From: DATHWB01 sp040880725
Lineage (GTDB): Bacteria; Actinomycetota; Acidimicrobiia; Spongiisociales; ZC4RG35
Length of the DNA stretch: 64,000 nt
NCBI GenBank assembly: GCA_040880725.1
Contig: JBBDHV010000029.1
Coordinates: 55,079-119,078, forward strand
Direction of reading: 5' to 3'
Shown here: positions 1 through 8,607 of the stretch, piece after piece
Position numbering within the stretch: the first letter of the stretch is position 1
Layout: each line of letters opens with the position of its first letter
Notes under the pieces: model-generated
Databases searched by the model: none
The model's input: only the letters and a program-made list of their open reading frames with translations
Told to the model about the DNA's origin: nothing
Made by a program: the position numbers and the translations under genes

Positions 1-295
1 AGTCGACTCCTTCGATTGCGAAGAGGCGCGATTCGGCGAGCTGCCGGCGCACCGGGATCCAGGACTGGTACTCGGGGTCGGCGTACCACGCCTGGAGATC
101 CTCCATCGTGGGGAATTCGATGACGACGACCCTGCGCAGGTCGAAATCACCTTCCAGCACGGTGATTGAACCGCCGCGCACCCGGTAGCGACCCCCGTAC
201 TTCGCGGCGGTTCGTCGGGCGGCCTCCAAGTACCCGCTCTCCCGGTACTCGGCGGCATCGTGAGGCACGGCATCCGCGATCAGAAAGGCGGTCAT
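1..295 (-). CDS. DUF1330 family protein (3' end outside window)
   Basis: The reverse strand from ATG 295-293 reads MTAFLIADAVPHDAAEYRES and stays open to the window edge, giving at least 98 residues. The fold signature is that of the small DUF1330 (dimeric alpha-beta barrel) family: N-terminal FLIADA strand, a central VLEG strand, RRVVVIEFPTMEDLQAWY, and a YADPEYQ turn. Members are about 95-100 aa, so almost all of the gene is present. No catalytic role is established for the family. It is divergent from rplY, with about 137 bp between the two starts. Confidence 0.8.
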   Translation of the reverse strand, partial: MTAFLIADAVPHDAAEYRESGYLEAARRTAAKYGGRYRVRGGSITVLEGDFDLRRVVVIEFPTMEDLQAWYADPEYQSWIPVRRQLAESRLFAIEGVD

Positions 296-432
296 CGTTG
301 TCTGCTCCTCGTGGGACGACGACCGCATCCTGGTCGCGACTCCCGGGACACGGGCGGCACGGTTTGTCACTCGGGTCGAGAGCCGCGACAATGGCGTGTC
401 CTCTTTCCCTCCGCACTGCAGGAGCTTCGCTG

Positions 433-1113
433 ATGTCTTCAGAACAGATCACTTTGCGCGCCGAGACCGGCCGTGCCATCGGAAGCCGGGAATCCCGGCG
501 ACTCCGTCGTGAGGGGAATGTCCCCGCCATCGTCTACGGCAAGGACATCGACCCCATTTCGATCGCCGTCGACCACCGCGAGCTCCGGGCGGCCCTGACG
601 ACCGAGGCGGGCCTCAACGCCCTCATCAGCCTCGAGGTCGGAGGCGACAAGATTCTCACCCTGCCCCGGATCGTCGAGACCCACCCGTTCCGACGGGAGA
701 TCCGTCACGTGGACTTCGTCACGGTCTCGCTCACCGACACCGTTGCCACCGAAATCCCCGTGCATCTGGTCGGAGAAGCAGAAGGAACGATCGCGGGAGG
801 AGTGCTGTCCACGGCCCGCAACGTCGTGCAGATCGAAGCGCTCGTCACCAACATCCCCAGCTACGTCGAACTCGACATCTCCGCACTCGAAATCGGGGAC
901 GCGCTCCGGATCGGGGACCTCCCGGCGATCGAAGGTGTCACTTATACGGAGGATCCCGAGTACACCGTCGTTTCGATCACCGTGCCCGCCGCCCTCGAAG
1001 CCGAAGAGTCCGAAGAAGATGATGTCGAGGGCGAAGAAGGCGAAGAAGGCGAAGAGGCAGCCGACGGTGAGGTCGCCGGCGATGACGCAGGTGACGGCGA
1101 CTCCGGCGAGTGA
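433..1113 (+). CDS. rplY: 50S ribosomal protein L25 (TL5/CTC form)
   Basis: The product is a 226-aa 5S-rRNA-binding ribosomal protein. Residues 1-95 form the L25 domain, with the typical opening in which GSRESRRLRREGNVPAIVYG can be read. Residues ~100-190 form the C-terminal CTC/TL5 beta domain, and the protein ends in an acidic tail made of GEE repeats. ATG 433 was chosen because AGGAG lies 8 nt upstream at 420-424; an upstream in-frame start at 166 has no such support. The gene is followed at once by pth, the usual L25-Pth pairing, so both are probably co-transcribed. The acidic, low-complexity tail is common in this family and is not taken as unusual. Confidence 0.95.
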   Translation: MSSEQITLRAETGRAIGSRESRRLRREGNVPAIVYGKDIDPISIAVDHRELRAALTTEAGLNALISLEVGGDKILTLPRIVETHPFRREIRHVDFVTVSLTDTVATEIPVHLVGEAEGTIAGGVLSTARNVVQIEALVTNIPSYVELDISALEIGDALRIGDLPAIEGVTYTEDPEYTVVSITVPAALEAEESEEDDVEGEEGEEGEEAADGEVAGDDAGDGDSGE

Positions 1114-1116
1114 GTG

Positions 1117-1692
1117 GTGAAGGTCGTCGTCGGCCTTCGTAATCCCGGATCCGATTACGCGGGCACACGCCACAACATCGGAGCGGAGGTACTCGCCGAA
1201 CTGGCTCGCCGCACCGGAGAGCGCTTCAAGGCGAAGACCATGCGCACCCGGTCGGAAGTCGCCGAGATCCGAATCGATGGCGAGAAGGTTCTGCTGGCTG
1301 CGCCACTCTCCTTCATGAACGAGTCGGGCGGGCCCGTGTCGGCGACCCTGCGCTCGATGAAAGCCGATGTCTCGGACCTGCTGGTGATCCACGACGACAT
1401 CGATCTCGACTTTGGACGGCTGCGTATCCAAGTGGGGGGTGGATCGGGGGGCCACAACGGGATTCGTTCGCTCGAGAAGTCACTGGGTACCCGGGAATTC
1501 AGCCGGCTGAAGGTCGGGGTGGGCCGGCCACCGGGACGCCAGGACCCTGCGGACTTCGTGCTCAGGAAGTTCGGAAGCAAGGAACGAGTCGAGGCGGACC
1601 TGCTGGTCGTCGATGCCGCCGATGTGGTGGAACGGTGGGTCGTCGATCCCGCCCGCGCCCAGGAACTGGCAGCGCACCGCCAGGGGGACTGA
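1117..1692 (+). CDS. pth: Peptidyl-tRNA hydrolase
   Basis: Pth hydrolyses the ester bond of peptidyl-tRNAs dropped by stalled ribosomes. The ~191-aa product has all family landmarks: VVGLRNPGSDYAGTRHNIG at the N-terminus with the catalytic His in RHNIG, SFMNESGG, the HDDIDLDFG segment with the catalytic Asp, and the GGSGGHNGIRSLEKSLGT loop. Two GTG codons stand in tandem at 1114 and 1117; the second matches the usual family start (VKVVVGL) and was chosen, but 1114 is possible. It lies 0-3 nt behind rplY, indicating translational coupling. Confidence 0.95.
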   Translation: MKVVVGLRNPGSDYAGTRHNIGAEVLAELARRTGERFKAKTMRTRSEVAEIRIDGEKVLLAAPLSFMNESGGPVSATLRSMKADVSDLLVIHDDIDLDFGRLRIQVGGGSGGHNGIRSLEKSLGTREFSRLKVGVGRPPGRQDPADFVLRKFGSKERVEADLLVVDAADVVERWVVDPARAQELAAHRQGD

Positions 1693-1724
1693 TCGCCCTC
1701 GTTTCGTTTGGCGGGGTCATCACC

Positions 1725-1756
1725 CACCGCGCGCCTATTTCGGGGACACACCACTA
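1725..1756 (+). repeat. 32-bp dispersed motif, copy A
   Basis: A 32-nt stretch with core CCTATTTCGGGGACACACC recurs at 19054-19085 with only two substitutions (position 9 G/A, position 20 G/C), in the same orientation. Here it sits between pth and glpK, 38 nt before the glpK start, so it may be part of the glpK leader or promoter. It is not an obvious hairpin. Its function is unknown. Confidence 0.6.
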
Positions 1757-1793
1757 GGACTAGGTTGCATCTCGTTCCACGGAGGAGAGTGTG

Positions 1794-3278
1794 GTGGGTC
1801 ACCTCGTCGGGGCGCTGGACCAGGGTACGACCAGCACCCGTTTCATCATCTTCGACATGTCTGGCGAAGTGGTGGCGTCCTCCCAGCAGGAGCACAGGCA
1901 GATCTTCCCCAAGCCCGGCTGGGTGGAACACGATCCGACCGAGATCATCGACCGTATGTGGGCCGTGATCTCCGATGCGCTCGACGCCGGTGGGATCGTC
2001 GGTGGCGATCTGGCCGCGGTGGGCCTCACCAACCAGCGCGAGACCGCGGTCGTGTGGGACCGGGCGACGGGCGAGCCGGTGGCGAACGCCATCGTCTGGC
2101 AGGACACCCGAACCGACGCCCTCGTGCGGGAACTGGCCGGCGAGGCCGGTCCGGACCGCTTCCGGTCCAAGACCGGGCTCCCACTCGCCACCTATTTCGC
2201 GGGTCCCAAGGTCCGCTGGCTCCTCGATAACCGCCCTGAACTCGACGCCAGGGCTCGCAAGGGTGAGCTCGCCTTCGGAACCATCGATTCTTGGGTGATC
2301 TGGCATCTGACTGGTGGCTCCCGTCACGTGACCGACGTCACCAACGCCTCACGGACGATGTTGATGGATCTGTCGACGTTGGACTGGGACGACGAGCTGG
2401 TCCAGTCGATCGGCGTCCACCCGTCCATGCTGGGTGACATCGTGCCTTCTGTCGGGGTGTTCGGCACTGGAACCGGCGTGCTCGACGGTGTCCCGCTGGG
2501 CGGAATTCTCGGCGACCAGCAGGCCGCGCTCTTCGGTCAGACCTGCTTCGACGTCGGCGCCGCCAAGAACACCTACGGAACCGGCAACTTCATGCTGCTC
2601 AACACCGGCACGGAGCTGGTCCACTCCAAGAACGGGCTGTTGAGCACCGTCGGTTATCAGGTCGGCGATGCCGCGCCGGTCTATGCCCTTGAGGGCTCGA
2701 TCGCGGTCACCGGTTCCCTGGTCCAATGGCTGCGGGACAATCTCGGTCTGATCGACGACGCCTCCGAAGTCGAGGCGCTCGCACGAACGGTGGACGACAA
2801 CGGGGACGTGTACTTCGTGCCGGCGTTCTCGGGGTTGTTCGCGCCGCATTGGAGGTCGGACGCACGCGGGATCATCGCCGGTCTGACGCGATACGCCACA
2901 CGGGGCCACATCGCCCGGGCCGCGCTCGAGGCGACTGCTTTCCAGACTCGCGAAGTGCTCGACGCCATGAACGCCGACTCGGGTGTCGATCTCACCGAAC
3001 TCAGAGTGGACGGGGGCATGGTGGAGAACGAACTCCTCATGCAGTTTCAAGCAGACATTCTCGGTGTACCGGTGATCAGGCCCTCCATCGCCGAGACGAC
3101 CGCGCTCGGAGCCGCCTACGCCGCAGGGTTGGCGGTGGGGATGTGGAACTCGCTGGACGAGCTGCGTGCCAACTGGCGAGAGGACCGACGGTGGACTGCG
3201 ACGCTCGACGCCGAGGCCAGAAATGCCCTCCTCACCCGTTGGAAGAAGGCAGTGGACCGAACCCTCGACTGGGTGTGA
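1794..3278 (+). CDS. glpK: Glycerol kinase
   Basis: Glycerol kinase makes sn-glycerol 3-phosphate from glycerol and ATP (FGGY family, cytosolic). The ~494-aa product has the N-terminal phosphate-binding signature LVGALDQGTTSTRFIIFD, the family segment ATYFAGPKVRWLLDN, and the C-terminal actin-fold segments KNTYGTGNFMLLNTG and RVDGGMVENELLMQFQADIL. GTG 1791 and GTG 1794 are in tandem; GGAGGAG at 1781-1787 leaves 6 nt to 1794, so that one is preferred. The glycerol 3-phosphate dehydrogenase gene lies close by on the opposite strand, so the two enzymes probably form one glycerol-use pathway. Confidence 0.96.
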   Translation: MGHLVGALDQGTTSTRFIIFDMSGEVVASSQQEHRQIFPKPGWVEHDPTEIIDRMWAVISDALDAGGIVGGDLAAVGLTNQRETAVVWDRATGEPVANAIVWQDTRTDALVRELAGEAGPDRFRSKTGLPLATYFAGPKVRWLLDNRPELDARARKGELAFGTIDSWVIWHLTGGSRHVTDVTNASRTMLMDLSTLDWDDELVQSIGVHPSMLGDIVPSVGVFGTGTGVLDGVPLGGILGDQQAALFGQTCFDVGAAKNTYGTGNFMLLNTGTELVHSKNGLLSTVGYQVGDAAPVYALEGSIAVTGSLVQWLRDNLGLIDDASEVEALARTVDDNGDVYFVPAFSGLFAPHWRSDARGIIAGLTRYATRGHIARAALEATAFQTREVLDAMNADSGVDLTELRVDGGMVENELLMQFQADILGVPVIRPSIAETTALGAAYAAGLAVGMWNSLDELRANWREDRRWTATLDAEARNALLTRWKKAVDRTLDWV

Positions 3279-3364
3279 GGAGAATTCTCGAAGAGTCTGT
3301 CGAAATCAGTCGCCTGACATCGTCGTATCGGTGAGCGCATCCCTCAACACAGAAAGGAGCGGAG

Positions 3365-3735
3365 ATGCCCACGTATGCAGCACTGATCTATTCGCCCGCC
3401 GGCTCGGAGGGTCAGGGGACGTCCGAGGACTGGGCCAGGGTGATGGCGGAATACAACGCCTTCGGCGAGGAAGCGGGAGCCGCAGGCGTGATCGCCGGTG
3501 GCGAGGCCCTGGAAGACACCGCCAACGCCACGACCATCCATGTCGATGGGGCGAAGGGAGGGACGATCGTCACCACCGACGGTCCTTTCGCGGAGACCAA
3601 GGGGCACTCGGCGGCTTCTATCTGCTCTCCTGTGCCGACCTCGACGAGGCGATCGGTTGGGCGGCCCGGATCCCAGGCGCATGGCACGGCAAGGTCGAGG
3701 TTCGTCCTGTGGTCGATTTCTCACAGGGGCAGTGA
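3365..3735 (+). pseudogene. YCII-related (YciI-like) protein, frameshifted
   Basis: From ATG 3365 the frame gives MPTYAALIYSPAGSEG and continues through TIVTTDGPFAETK, typical of the YCII-related (DGPF) domain. At about 3600-3604 the frame is lost; the +1-related frame then resumes with the expected LGGFYLLSCADLDEAIGWAA and PVVDFSQGQ up to the stop at 3733-3735. One missing base in the AAGGGGCACTC stretch explains the break. Repaired, the product would be ~123 aa, the normal family length. A GGAG-type ribosome site lies before the start. YciI-like genes commonly sit beside ECF sigma factors of the DUF6596 type, and a remnant of one follows directly. A sequencing error cannot be excluded, but the neighbour is also decayed. 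Confidence 0.8.
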
Positions 3736-4058
3736 CCGCGCCGGACCGAGATCGCGGGTCGCCCCGGGACCTCGAGTCGGTGTAGATTCAGGCTGCGATC
3801 GCGACTTTGCACGGCGTGGCGTCCGGCGACGCGGACACCGACTGGCCACAGATCGCCGACCTGTACCGGATGTTGGAGCGGATGGCGCCGGGTTCGATCA
3901 CGCGCATCAACCGCGCGGTCGCCGAGTCGAAGGTGTTCGGACCGGCGCACGCCCTCGACCTGCTCGCAGGGGCAGAGGAGGAAGGCTGGCACCTGTATTG
4001 GGCGACGAGGGCGGAGCTGCTGCTGCAGCAGTCGGGGAGACATTCGGCGCCTGGTAGC
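3732..4058 (+). pseudogene. Remnant of an ECF sigma factor (DUF6596/ECF42-like)
   Basis: GTG 3732 overlaps the YciI stop by GTGA, the coupling expected for the sigma gene, and encodes only MTAPDRDRGSPRDLESV before an in-frame TAG at 3783-3785. In the same frame straight after the stop comes IQAAIATLHGVASG, then DTDWPQIADLYRMLERMAPG and ITRINRAVAESKVFGPAHAL, which is the C-terminal TPR-like region of large ECF sigma factors. The sigma-2 and sigma-4 regions are missing: some 300 codons were deleted, leaving the first ~17 codons joined to the distal part. The end runs into the 3' end of glpD without the usual ending. It is non-functional as a sigma factor. The family call rests on these motifs and the YciI neighbour. 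Confidence 0.8.
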
Positions 4059-5702
4059 TCACAGCGCCTCGGCGACCAACTCCCGCTCGTGGGCGTCGAG
4101 AGCCTCACGGCGTTGGGTCGGTGTCCAACCCAGTTCGGCCGCCATCACGTCGGCGATCCGTTCGGCGTCGGCGCGTGAGTGATCGGCTGTGAACCATGCC
4201 AGGTGCGTGCGACGGAGGGTGACATCGGAGACTTGGGCGGCGCCTTCGTGGCGGACGGCGTGGACGGCGTCGGCGAGGGACGACCGATGGTCACTCAAAG
4301 GCTGCGCCAGTTCGGGGTTTTCGGTCATCAACCGGGCGATGCGTTCGACGTCGGTCCCGTTCCGGTCGATCGTCGGCCCGACGACGTCGGGATGGGCGCC
4401 GGCTTCGGTGAGCGTGCGTTCGAGGCGCCGGCGGTCCCCGCCGGCGCCCACCAGGGGGATGCTGTCGGTGGATGACTTCACGTCCACACCGATGGCGTCC
4501 GCCACCACATCTGCGGCTTCGGCGGCGATGCGGCGGTATGTCGTGAGCTTGCCTCCCGCAACCTGCACGTATCCGGGTACCGGCTGTTCGATCACGTGTT
4601 CACGCGACACCGAGGCAGTGGAAGTCGAACCGGTGTCCTTGAGCGCGCGGAGTCCGGCGAAGGAACTCATTGGCTCGAACACGTCCACATCGAGGTACCA
4701 CTGGACGTGACGGATCAGATACGCGTTGTCTTCCTCGCTTGCGGTGGGATGTGTCGGCTCGGTCGCATAGGGCGTGTCCGTGGTCCCGATCATGGAGTGG
4801 CCGAGCCACGGGATGATGTAGAGCACGCGACCGTCGTCGGTCTCGGGAAGGACGAGCGCCTGGTCGCCGAGTCCGAGGACTCCTCGTTCGACGATCAGAT
4901 GACTGCCCTTCGATCGGATCATCCTCAGGCCGGAGCCTCGCCCGGTGACGCCCGGAGGGTCGAAGGCGCCGGTTGCCGACAGCACCGCCCGCGCCCGCGC
5001 CACCATGCGGGTGTCCGATTCCCGATCGTGCAGTTGAAGTCGGAAGCCGCCTTCGTGCGGATCGACCGACTCCACCTGTAGCTGGTTCACCGCCGAGGCG
5101 GCGTACCGCATGACGGCGGTTTTGACGAGACCGATCACGAGCCGGGCGTCGTCGGTTTGGGCATCCGAGTAGGCGAAACCGCCCTCGAGACCTTCATGGC
5201 GCAGGGTGGGGATCGAAGCGAGCAACGCCTCGGAGCCGACAGAGCGATGCCGGGACCCCGGCCTCCCGATGCCTCCCAGCATGTCGTAGGCGAGAAGGCC
5301 GGCGCGCAGCGCCAATGGTGCTTTCCAACCGCGGGCAGCCCAGGCGGGCGCGTCGGCGATCCCGTACTGGGCGTAGAGGGGGATCAGGAACTCGAGGCGG
5401 TGATAGAGATGGTCGGCGGTCCGGGCGAGCACCTTCTGTTCTCGAAGTCCCTCCGAAACCAGGCCGAAGTGCAACTGCGGCAGGTAGCGGATGCCACCGT
5501 GGAAGAGCTTCGTGGACCGCGAAGACGTGCCCTGGGCGAAGTCGGAGCGGTCGAGGACCGCCACTTCCAGCCCCCGGGCACCGAGGTCGAGGGCGGCTCC
5601 CGCACCGGTCACGCCTCCTCCGATGATCACCACGTCGAACTCGCGGCCATCCTCGAGCCGTTTGAGGTGTTCTGCTCGGGTCCAGCCGGGGAGCGTCGTC
5701 AC
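4059..5702 (-). CDS. glpD: Glycerol-3-phosphate dehydrogenase (FAD)
   Basis: The enzyme oxidises sn-glycerol 3-phosphate to dihydroxyacetone phosphate and passes electrons to quinone, acting at the membrane. It has an N-terminal FAD-binding DVVIIGGGVTGAGAALDLG, then QGTSSRSTKLFHGGIRYL (family signature) and GGKLTTYRRIAAE near the middle, followed by the C-terminal DAO_C region. The frame is open from ATG 5756 but that start would overlap pgsA; GTG 5702 (VTTLPGWTRAEHLKRLEDG) gives a usual length of 547 aa and is preferred. It is divergent from pgsA and opposite in strand to glpK, with which it shares the pathway. Confidence 0.93.
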   Translation of the reverse strand: MTTLPGWTRAEHLKRLEDGREFDVVIIGGGVTGAGAALDLGARGLEVAVLDRSDFAQGTSSRSTKLFHGGIRYLPQLHFGLVSEGLREQKVLARTADHLYHRLEFLIPLYAQYGIADAPAWAARGWKAPLALRAGLLAYDMLGGIGRPGSRHRSVGSEALLASIPTLRHEGLEGGFAYSDAQTDDARLVIGLVKTAVMRYAASAVNQLQVESVDPHEGGFRLQLHDRESDTRMVARARAVLSATGAFDPPGVTGRGSGLRMIRSKGSHLIVERGVLGLGDQALVLPETDDGRVLYIIPWLGHSMIGTTDTPYATEPTHPTASEEDNAYLIRHVQWYLDVDVFEPMSSFAGLRALKDTGSTSTASVSREHVIEQPVPGYVQVAGGKLTTYRRIAAEAADVVADAIGVDVKSSTDSIPLVGAGGDRRRLERTLTEAGAHPDVVGPTIDRNGTDVERIARLMTENPELAQPLSDHRSSLADAVHAVRHEGAAQVSDVTLRRTHLAWFTADHSRADAERIADVMAAELGWTPTQRREALDAHERELVAEAL

Positions 5703-5740
5703 GAGCCGCAAACTACCGCCGTGCTGGGGAGAGACCCAAC

Positions 5741-6346
5741 ATGGGTATGCGTACAATCCGGGCCTGTCCCCGTTGGAGGCGCGCCATCACCATCCCCGAT
5801 CTGCTCGCGGTCGCCCGGGTCATCCTGGTACCGGTCGTGATGGTGCTCGTCCGCAGCGCCGATCGGCTGGAACACGCCTACGGCTACGCCGCGACCCTCT
5901 TTGTCGTCGCGGCTCTCACCGACTTCTTCGACGGCTATCTCGCACGGCGCTGGAACCTCACGACGACACTCGGAGCCTTCCTCGACACCACCGCGGACAA
6001 ACTGCTCGTGACCGGCACGCTCTTTGCGCTCGTTTCGGTCGATCGCGTGTCGATCTGGGCGGCGGTGATCATCGTGATGCGCGAGTTCATCGTGATGGCA
6101 CTGCGCGGCCTCGTGGCGATTTCGGGTTCCGTAATGGCTCCGTCGATGTGGGGCAAGGTCAAGGCCACCGTGCAGTTCACGGCCATCGGACTCGCCTTCC
6201 TCCGGCTTCCCGAGCCGTGGGGACCGCTGTACCTCGATCAGTGGGCGATGTGGCTGGCCGTTGGGGTGACGATCGCTTCCGGATGGCAGTATCTCGCCGT
6301 CTTCATGGACACGGTCCGCGCGTCACGGGCCACGACCGCGCAGTGA
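5741..6346 (+). CDS. pgsA: CDP-diacylglycerol-glycerol-3-phosphate 3-phosphatidyltransferase
   Basis: This integral membrane enzyme makes phosphatidylglycerol phosphate from CDP-diacylglycerol and glycerol 3-phosphate. The full CDP-alcohol phosphatidyltransferase motif DG-x2-AR-x8-G-x3-D-x3-D is present: DGYLARRW, then G and D in LGAFLDTTAD. Several hydrophobic segments follow, and the 201 aa match the family. ATG 5741 is supported by GGGGAGAG 6 nt upstream. It begins a tight series: the next gene starts inside its stop codon (GTGA at 6343-6346). Its substrate is also the glpK product, which may explain its place here. Confidence 0.92.
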   Translation: MGMRTIRACPRWRRAITIPDLLAVARVILVPVVMVLVRSADRLEHAYGYAATLFVVAALTDFFDGYLARRWNLTTTLGAFLDTTADKLLVTGTLFALVSVDRVSIWAAVIIVMREFIVMALRGLVAISGSVMAPSMWGKVKATVQFTAIGLAFLRLPEPWGPLYLDQWAMWLAVGVTIASGWQYLAVFMDTVRASRATTAQ

Positions 6347-7311
6347 GCGTCGTCGTCACAGGAGGCTCGGGTGTGGTCGGGTCCGCAGTCGTCCGCCACC
6401 TCGTCGTCGCGGGCGTGACCCCACGCTGTGTGTCGCGCACGCCGACCTCCGATGCCGTCGTCGGTGAGCTGGGGGCGACACCGGTGCGGGGTGACGTCGC
6501 CGACCCCGCGTCGTTGCGTGCCGCGTTCGACGGTGCCGAAATCGTGTATCACATCGCCGGTGTCAACACCATGTGCCCGGTGGATGCCGAGCCAATGATG
6601 CGGGCGAACATCGGTGGCTCGCGCAATGTCATGGCTGCGGCAGAGGCGGCGGGTGTCCGACGTGTTGTGTACACGTCGTCGGCTGCGGCCATCGGAGAGT
6701 CCGAAGGAGAGGTCGGGACCGAGACATCGGTCCATCGCGGATGGTATCTGTCGCAGTACGAACGGTCGAAGCACCTCGCGGAGCGGGCCGTGTTCGAAGC
6801 GGCGGACCGTGTCGAACTGGTGGTCGTCAACCCGTCGTCGGTCCAGGGTCCTGGGAGGGCAACGGGGACGGGGGCGCTCATCCTGGCGCTTCTTCGAGGC
6901 AAGCTCCCCGCACTGATCGACACCAGGTTGTCGATCGTGGACATTGACGACTGCGCGCAAGGGCATCTGGGTGCCGCGACCCACGGCAAGTCGGGGGAGC
7001 GGTACCTGCTCAACTCGTTCACCATGACGATGCGAGACGCCGTGTCGATGCTCGAGGAGACCGTCGGTCGTCCGGTTGCCGTCCGCTGGGTCCCTGCGTG
7101 GGTCGCCAGCCTCGGGGTGGTGCCGGTCGAGGCCGTCGCGCGCCTCCGCGGGGTGAAGCCGTCGTTTTGTCGGGAAATGGTCCGGACACTCCGCCACGGC
7201 CACGCCTATGACGGGTCGAAGGCTGCATCCGAGTTGGCTGTCGACTACACGAGTGCTCCGGCACTGCTTACTCGACTCGTCGACTGGTTCGGATCCGAAG
7301 GCATGCTGTGA
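6343..7311 (+). CDS. NAD(P)-dependent epimerase/dehydratase (extended SDR)
   Basis: The 322-aa extended short-chain dehydrogenase begins VSVVVTGGSGVVGSAVVRHL, carrying the TGGxGxxG dinucleotide site. It has the strand-4 motif VYHIAG, the catalytic Ser region VVYTSSAAAIG, and an active-site Tyr/Lys pair in a YERSKHLAE context. It most resembles 3-beta-HSD/dihydroflavonol-reductase-like members; the substrate is unknown. The GTG start overlaps the pgsA stop, and the next gene starts inside its own stop, so pgsA through the UspA-DUF389 gene looks like one transcript. A longer upstream reading of this frame runs through glpD and pgsA and is not coding. Confidence 0.85.
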   Translation: MSVVVTGGSGVVGSAVVRHLVVAGVTPRCVSRTPTSDAVVGELGATPVRGDVADPASLRAAFDGAEIVYHIAGVNTMCPVDAEPMMRANIGGSRNVMAAAEAAGVRRVVYTSSAAAIGESEGEVGTETSVHRGWYLSQYERSKHLAERAVFEAADRVELVVVNPSSVQGPGRATGTGALILALLRGKLPALIDTRLSIVDIDDCAQGHLGAATHGKSGERYLLNSFTMTMRDAVSMLEETVGRPVAVRWVPAWVASLGVVPVEAVARLRGVKPSFCREMVRTLRHGHAYDGSKAASELAVDYTSAPALLTRLVDWFGSEGML

Positions 7312-8189
7312 CGGCGGTCCGGGTGGCCTCGGTTCGGGCCGCTGAGTACGACGCGCTCCTCCGCGCCGCCGGCGTGCCCGTCGCCTCGACGACGGCGGAC
7401 GTGCTCTTGGCAGACCCCCAGTTCATCACCGCCGAGAACCTGGACGGGGTGAAGTGGGTGCAATGCACCTGGGCCGGGGTCGAGGAGGCAGATTGGGACG
7501 AGGTTCCGTCCTCGGTGCCCGTCACCAACCTTCCCGGCGTCTTCGGTCCACAGATCGCCGAGTTCGTGTTCGGATACCTCCTCGCGCGTACCCAGCGAAT
7601 CCCCGAGCGGTTCGCGACGCGGATGTGGGACGAGACTCTACCGTCGGTGCTGTGGGACTCGACGATCGGGGTCATGGGTGCGGGATCGATCGGCATGTCG
7701 ATCGCCAGAATCGCCCGGGAGTTCGGGATGAATGTGATCGGGTGCCGAAGATCGGGGGAGCGGCATCCGCTGTTTGATCGGATGTTCGCCGTGTCCGAGC
7801 GGGAGGCCTTTGCTGCCGACCTCGACCACATGGTGGCGGTGCTTCCCGCAACGGCGGAAACCCGGGGACTGATCGACGGTGCGTTGCTCGATCGGCTCGC
7901 TCGCGGAGCGACGTTCATCAACGTGGGGCGAGGTTCGACCGCCGTGACCGATGACATCGTCGCGGCCACGAGCAGCGGCCAGATCGGACTTGCCGTTCTC
8001 GATGTCACCGAGCCCGAACCTCTCGACCGCGATCATCCCGCCTGGAAGACACCGAACCTCGTGGTCACCGGCCACACTGCTGCCCACAGCCGGCCGGCCG
8101 ACGTCGTGCAATTCTTCGTCGACAATCTCCGACGCTTCTCCCAGGGAGCCGACCTCGTCGGGGTGGTCGATCGGGCGAAAGGGTATTGA
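7308..8189 (+). CDS. D-isomer-specific 2-hydroxyacid dehydrogenase family protein
   Basis: The 293-aa NAD-dependent oxidoreductase has the Rossmann motif GVMGAGSIGMSIARIAREFG, a DHMVAVLPATAETRGLI segment and GATFINVGRGSTAVTDD with the substrate Arg context. LDVTEPEPLDRDHPAWKTPN carries the Glu of the catalytic dyad, and VTGHTAA supplies the catalytic His. It is shorter than classical members (~320-330 aa) because the N-terminal substrate domain is reduced, as in GhrA-like proteins. The substrate cannot be read from sequence. GTG start, 4-nt overlap with the SDR upstream, 1-nt gap to the next gene. Confidence 0.88.
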   Translation: MTAVRVASVRAAEYDALLRAAGVPVASTTADVLLADPQFITAENLDGVKWVQCTWAGVEEADWDEVPSSVPVTNLPGVFGPQIAEFVFGYLLARTQRIPERFATRMWDETLPSVLWDSTIGVMGAGSIGMSIARIAREFGMNVIGCRRSGERHPLFDRMFAVSEREAFAADLDHMVAVLPATAETRGLIDGALLDRLARGATFINVGRGSTAVTDDIVAATSSGQIGLAVLDVTEPEPLDRDHPAWKTPNLVVTGHTAAHSRPADVVQFFVDNLRRFSQGADLVGVVDRAKGY

Positions 8190-8190
8190 G

Positions 8191-8607
8191 GTGGAACTGA
8201 CACCCGCCGAGGTGGACTCGTTCGTGAGCGCGGAGTACCCAGCGGTGCACGCCGGGGGCTTTCGATGTGCGTCCGTCTCGGAAGGATCCGCGGCGGCTCG
8301 TTGGACGTACGACCCCTCGATCCTGCGTCCGGGAGGTCTCATTTCCGGACCCACCCAGTTCACCGCCGCCGACCTGGCACTCTGGTACCTGTCATTCACG
8401 ATCGTGGGGCTGCAACCGATGGCCGTCACCTCCGATCTGTCGATCTCATTCCTGCGACCCGCGTCAGGAGGTGACCTGCTGGCGAAGGCCCATCTGCTGC
8501 GGGCGGGACGTACCCGGATCACCGGGCGTGTCGACCTGTGGGTTGACGGAGATGATCGCCTCGTCGGCCACGCCACGGGTAGCTACGCAGTGCTCGCCTC
8601 CCCATGA
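8191..8607 (+). CDS. Hotdog-fold thioesterase-like protein (PaaI/4HBT type)
   Basis: The 138-aa protein starts at GTG 8191, one base after the previous stop. It has the hotdog pattern: a long central helix after GGLISGPTQFTAADLALWYL, then VTSDLSISFLRPASGGDLLA and ITGRVDLWVDGDDRLVGHATGSYAVL. Such proteins hydrolyse acyl-CoA thioesters. The GG...GP motif and Asp in TAADLALW match the PaaI-like group, but the substrate is unknown. Its stop overlaps the ATGA start of the next gene. Confidence 0.75.
   Translation: MELTPAEVDSFVSAEYPAVHAGGFRCASVSEGSAAARWTYDPSILRPGGLISGPTQFTAADLALWYLSFTIVGLQPMAVTSDLSISFLRPASGGDLLAKAHLLRAGRTRITGRVDLWVDGDDRLVGHATGSYAVLASP

Noticed and set aside
1021..1110. Tandem GAAGAAGGC-like repeats at the end of rplY as a possible variable-number repeat
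   Set aside because: They encode the acidic GEE tail common in L25/CTC proteins; only a few imperfect units are present.
5491..6342. Upstream extension of the epimerase/dehydratase frame through glpD and pgsA
   Set aside because: The extra ~284 residues are low-complexity Arg/Pro text antisense or out of frame to real genes; the domain starts at GTG 6343.
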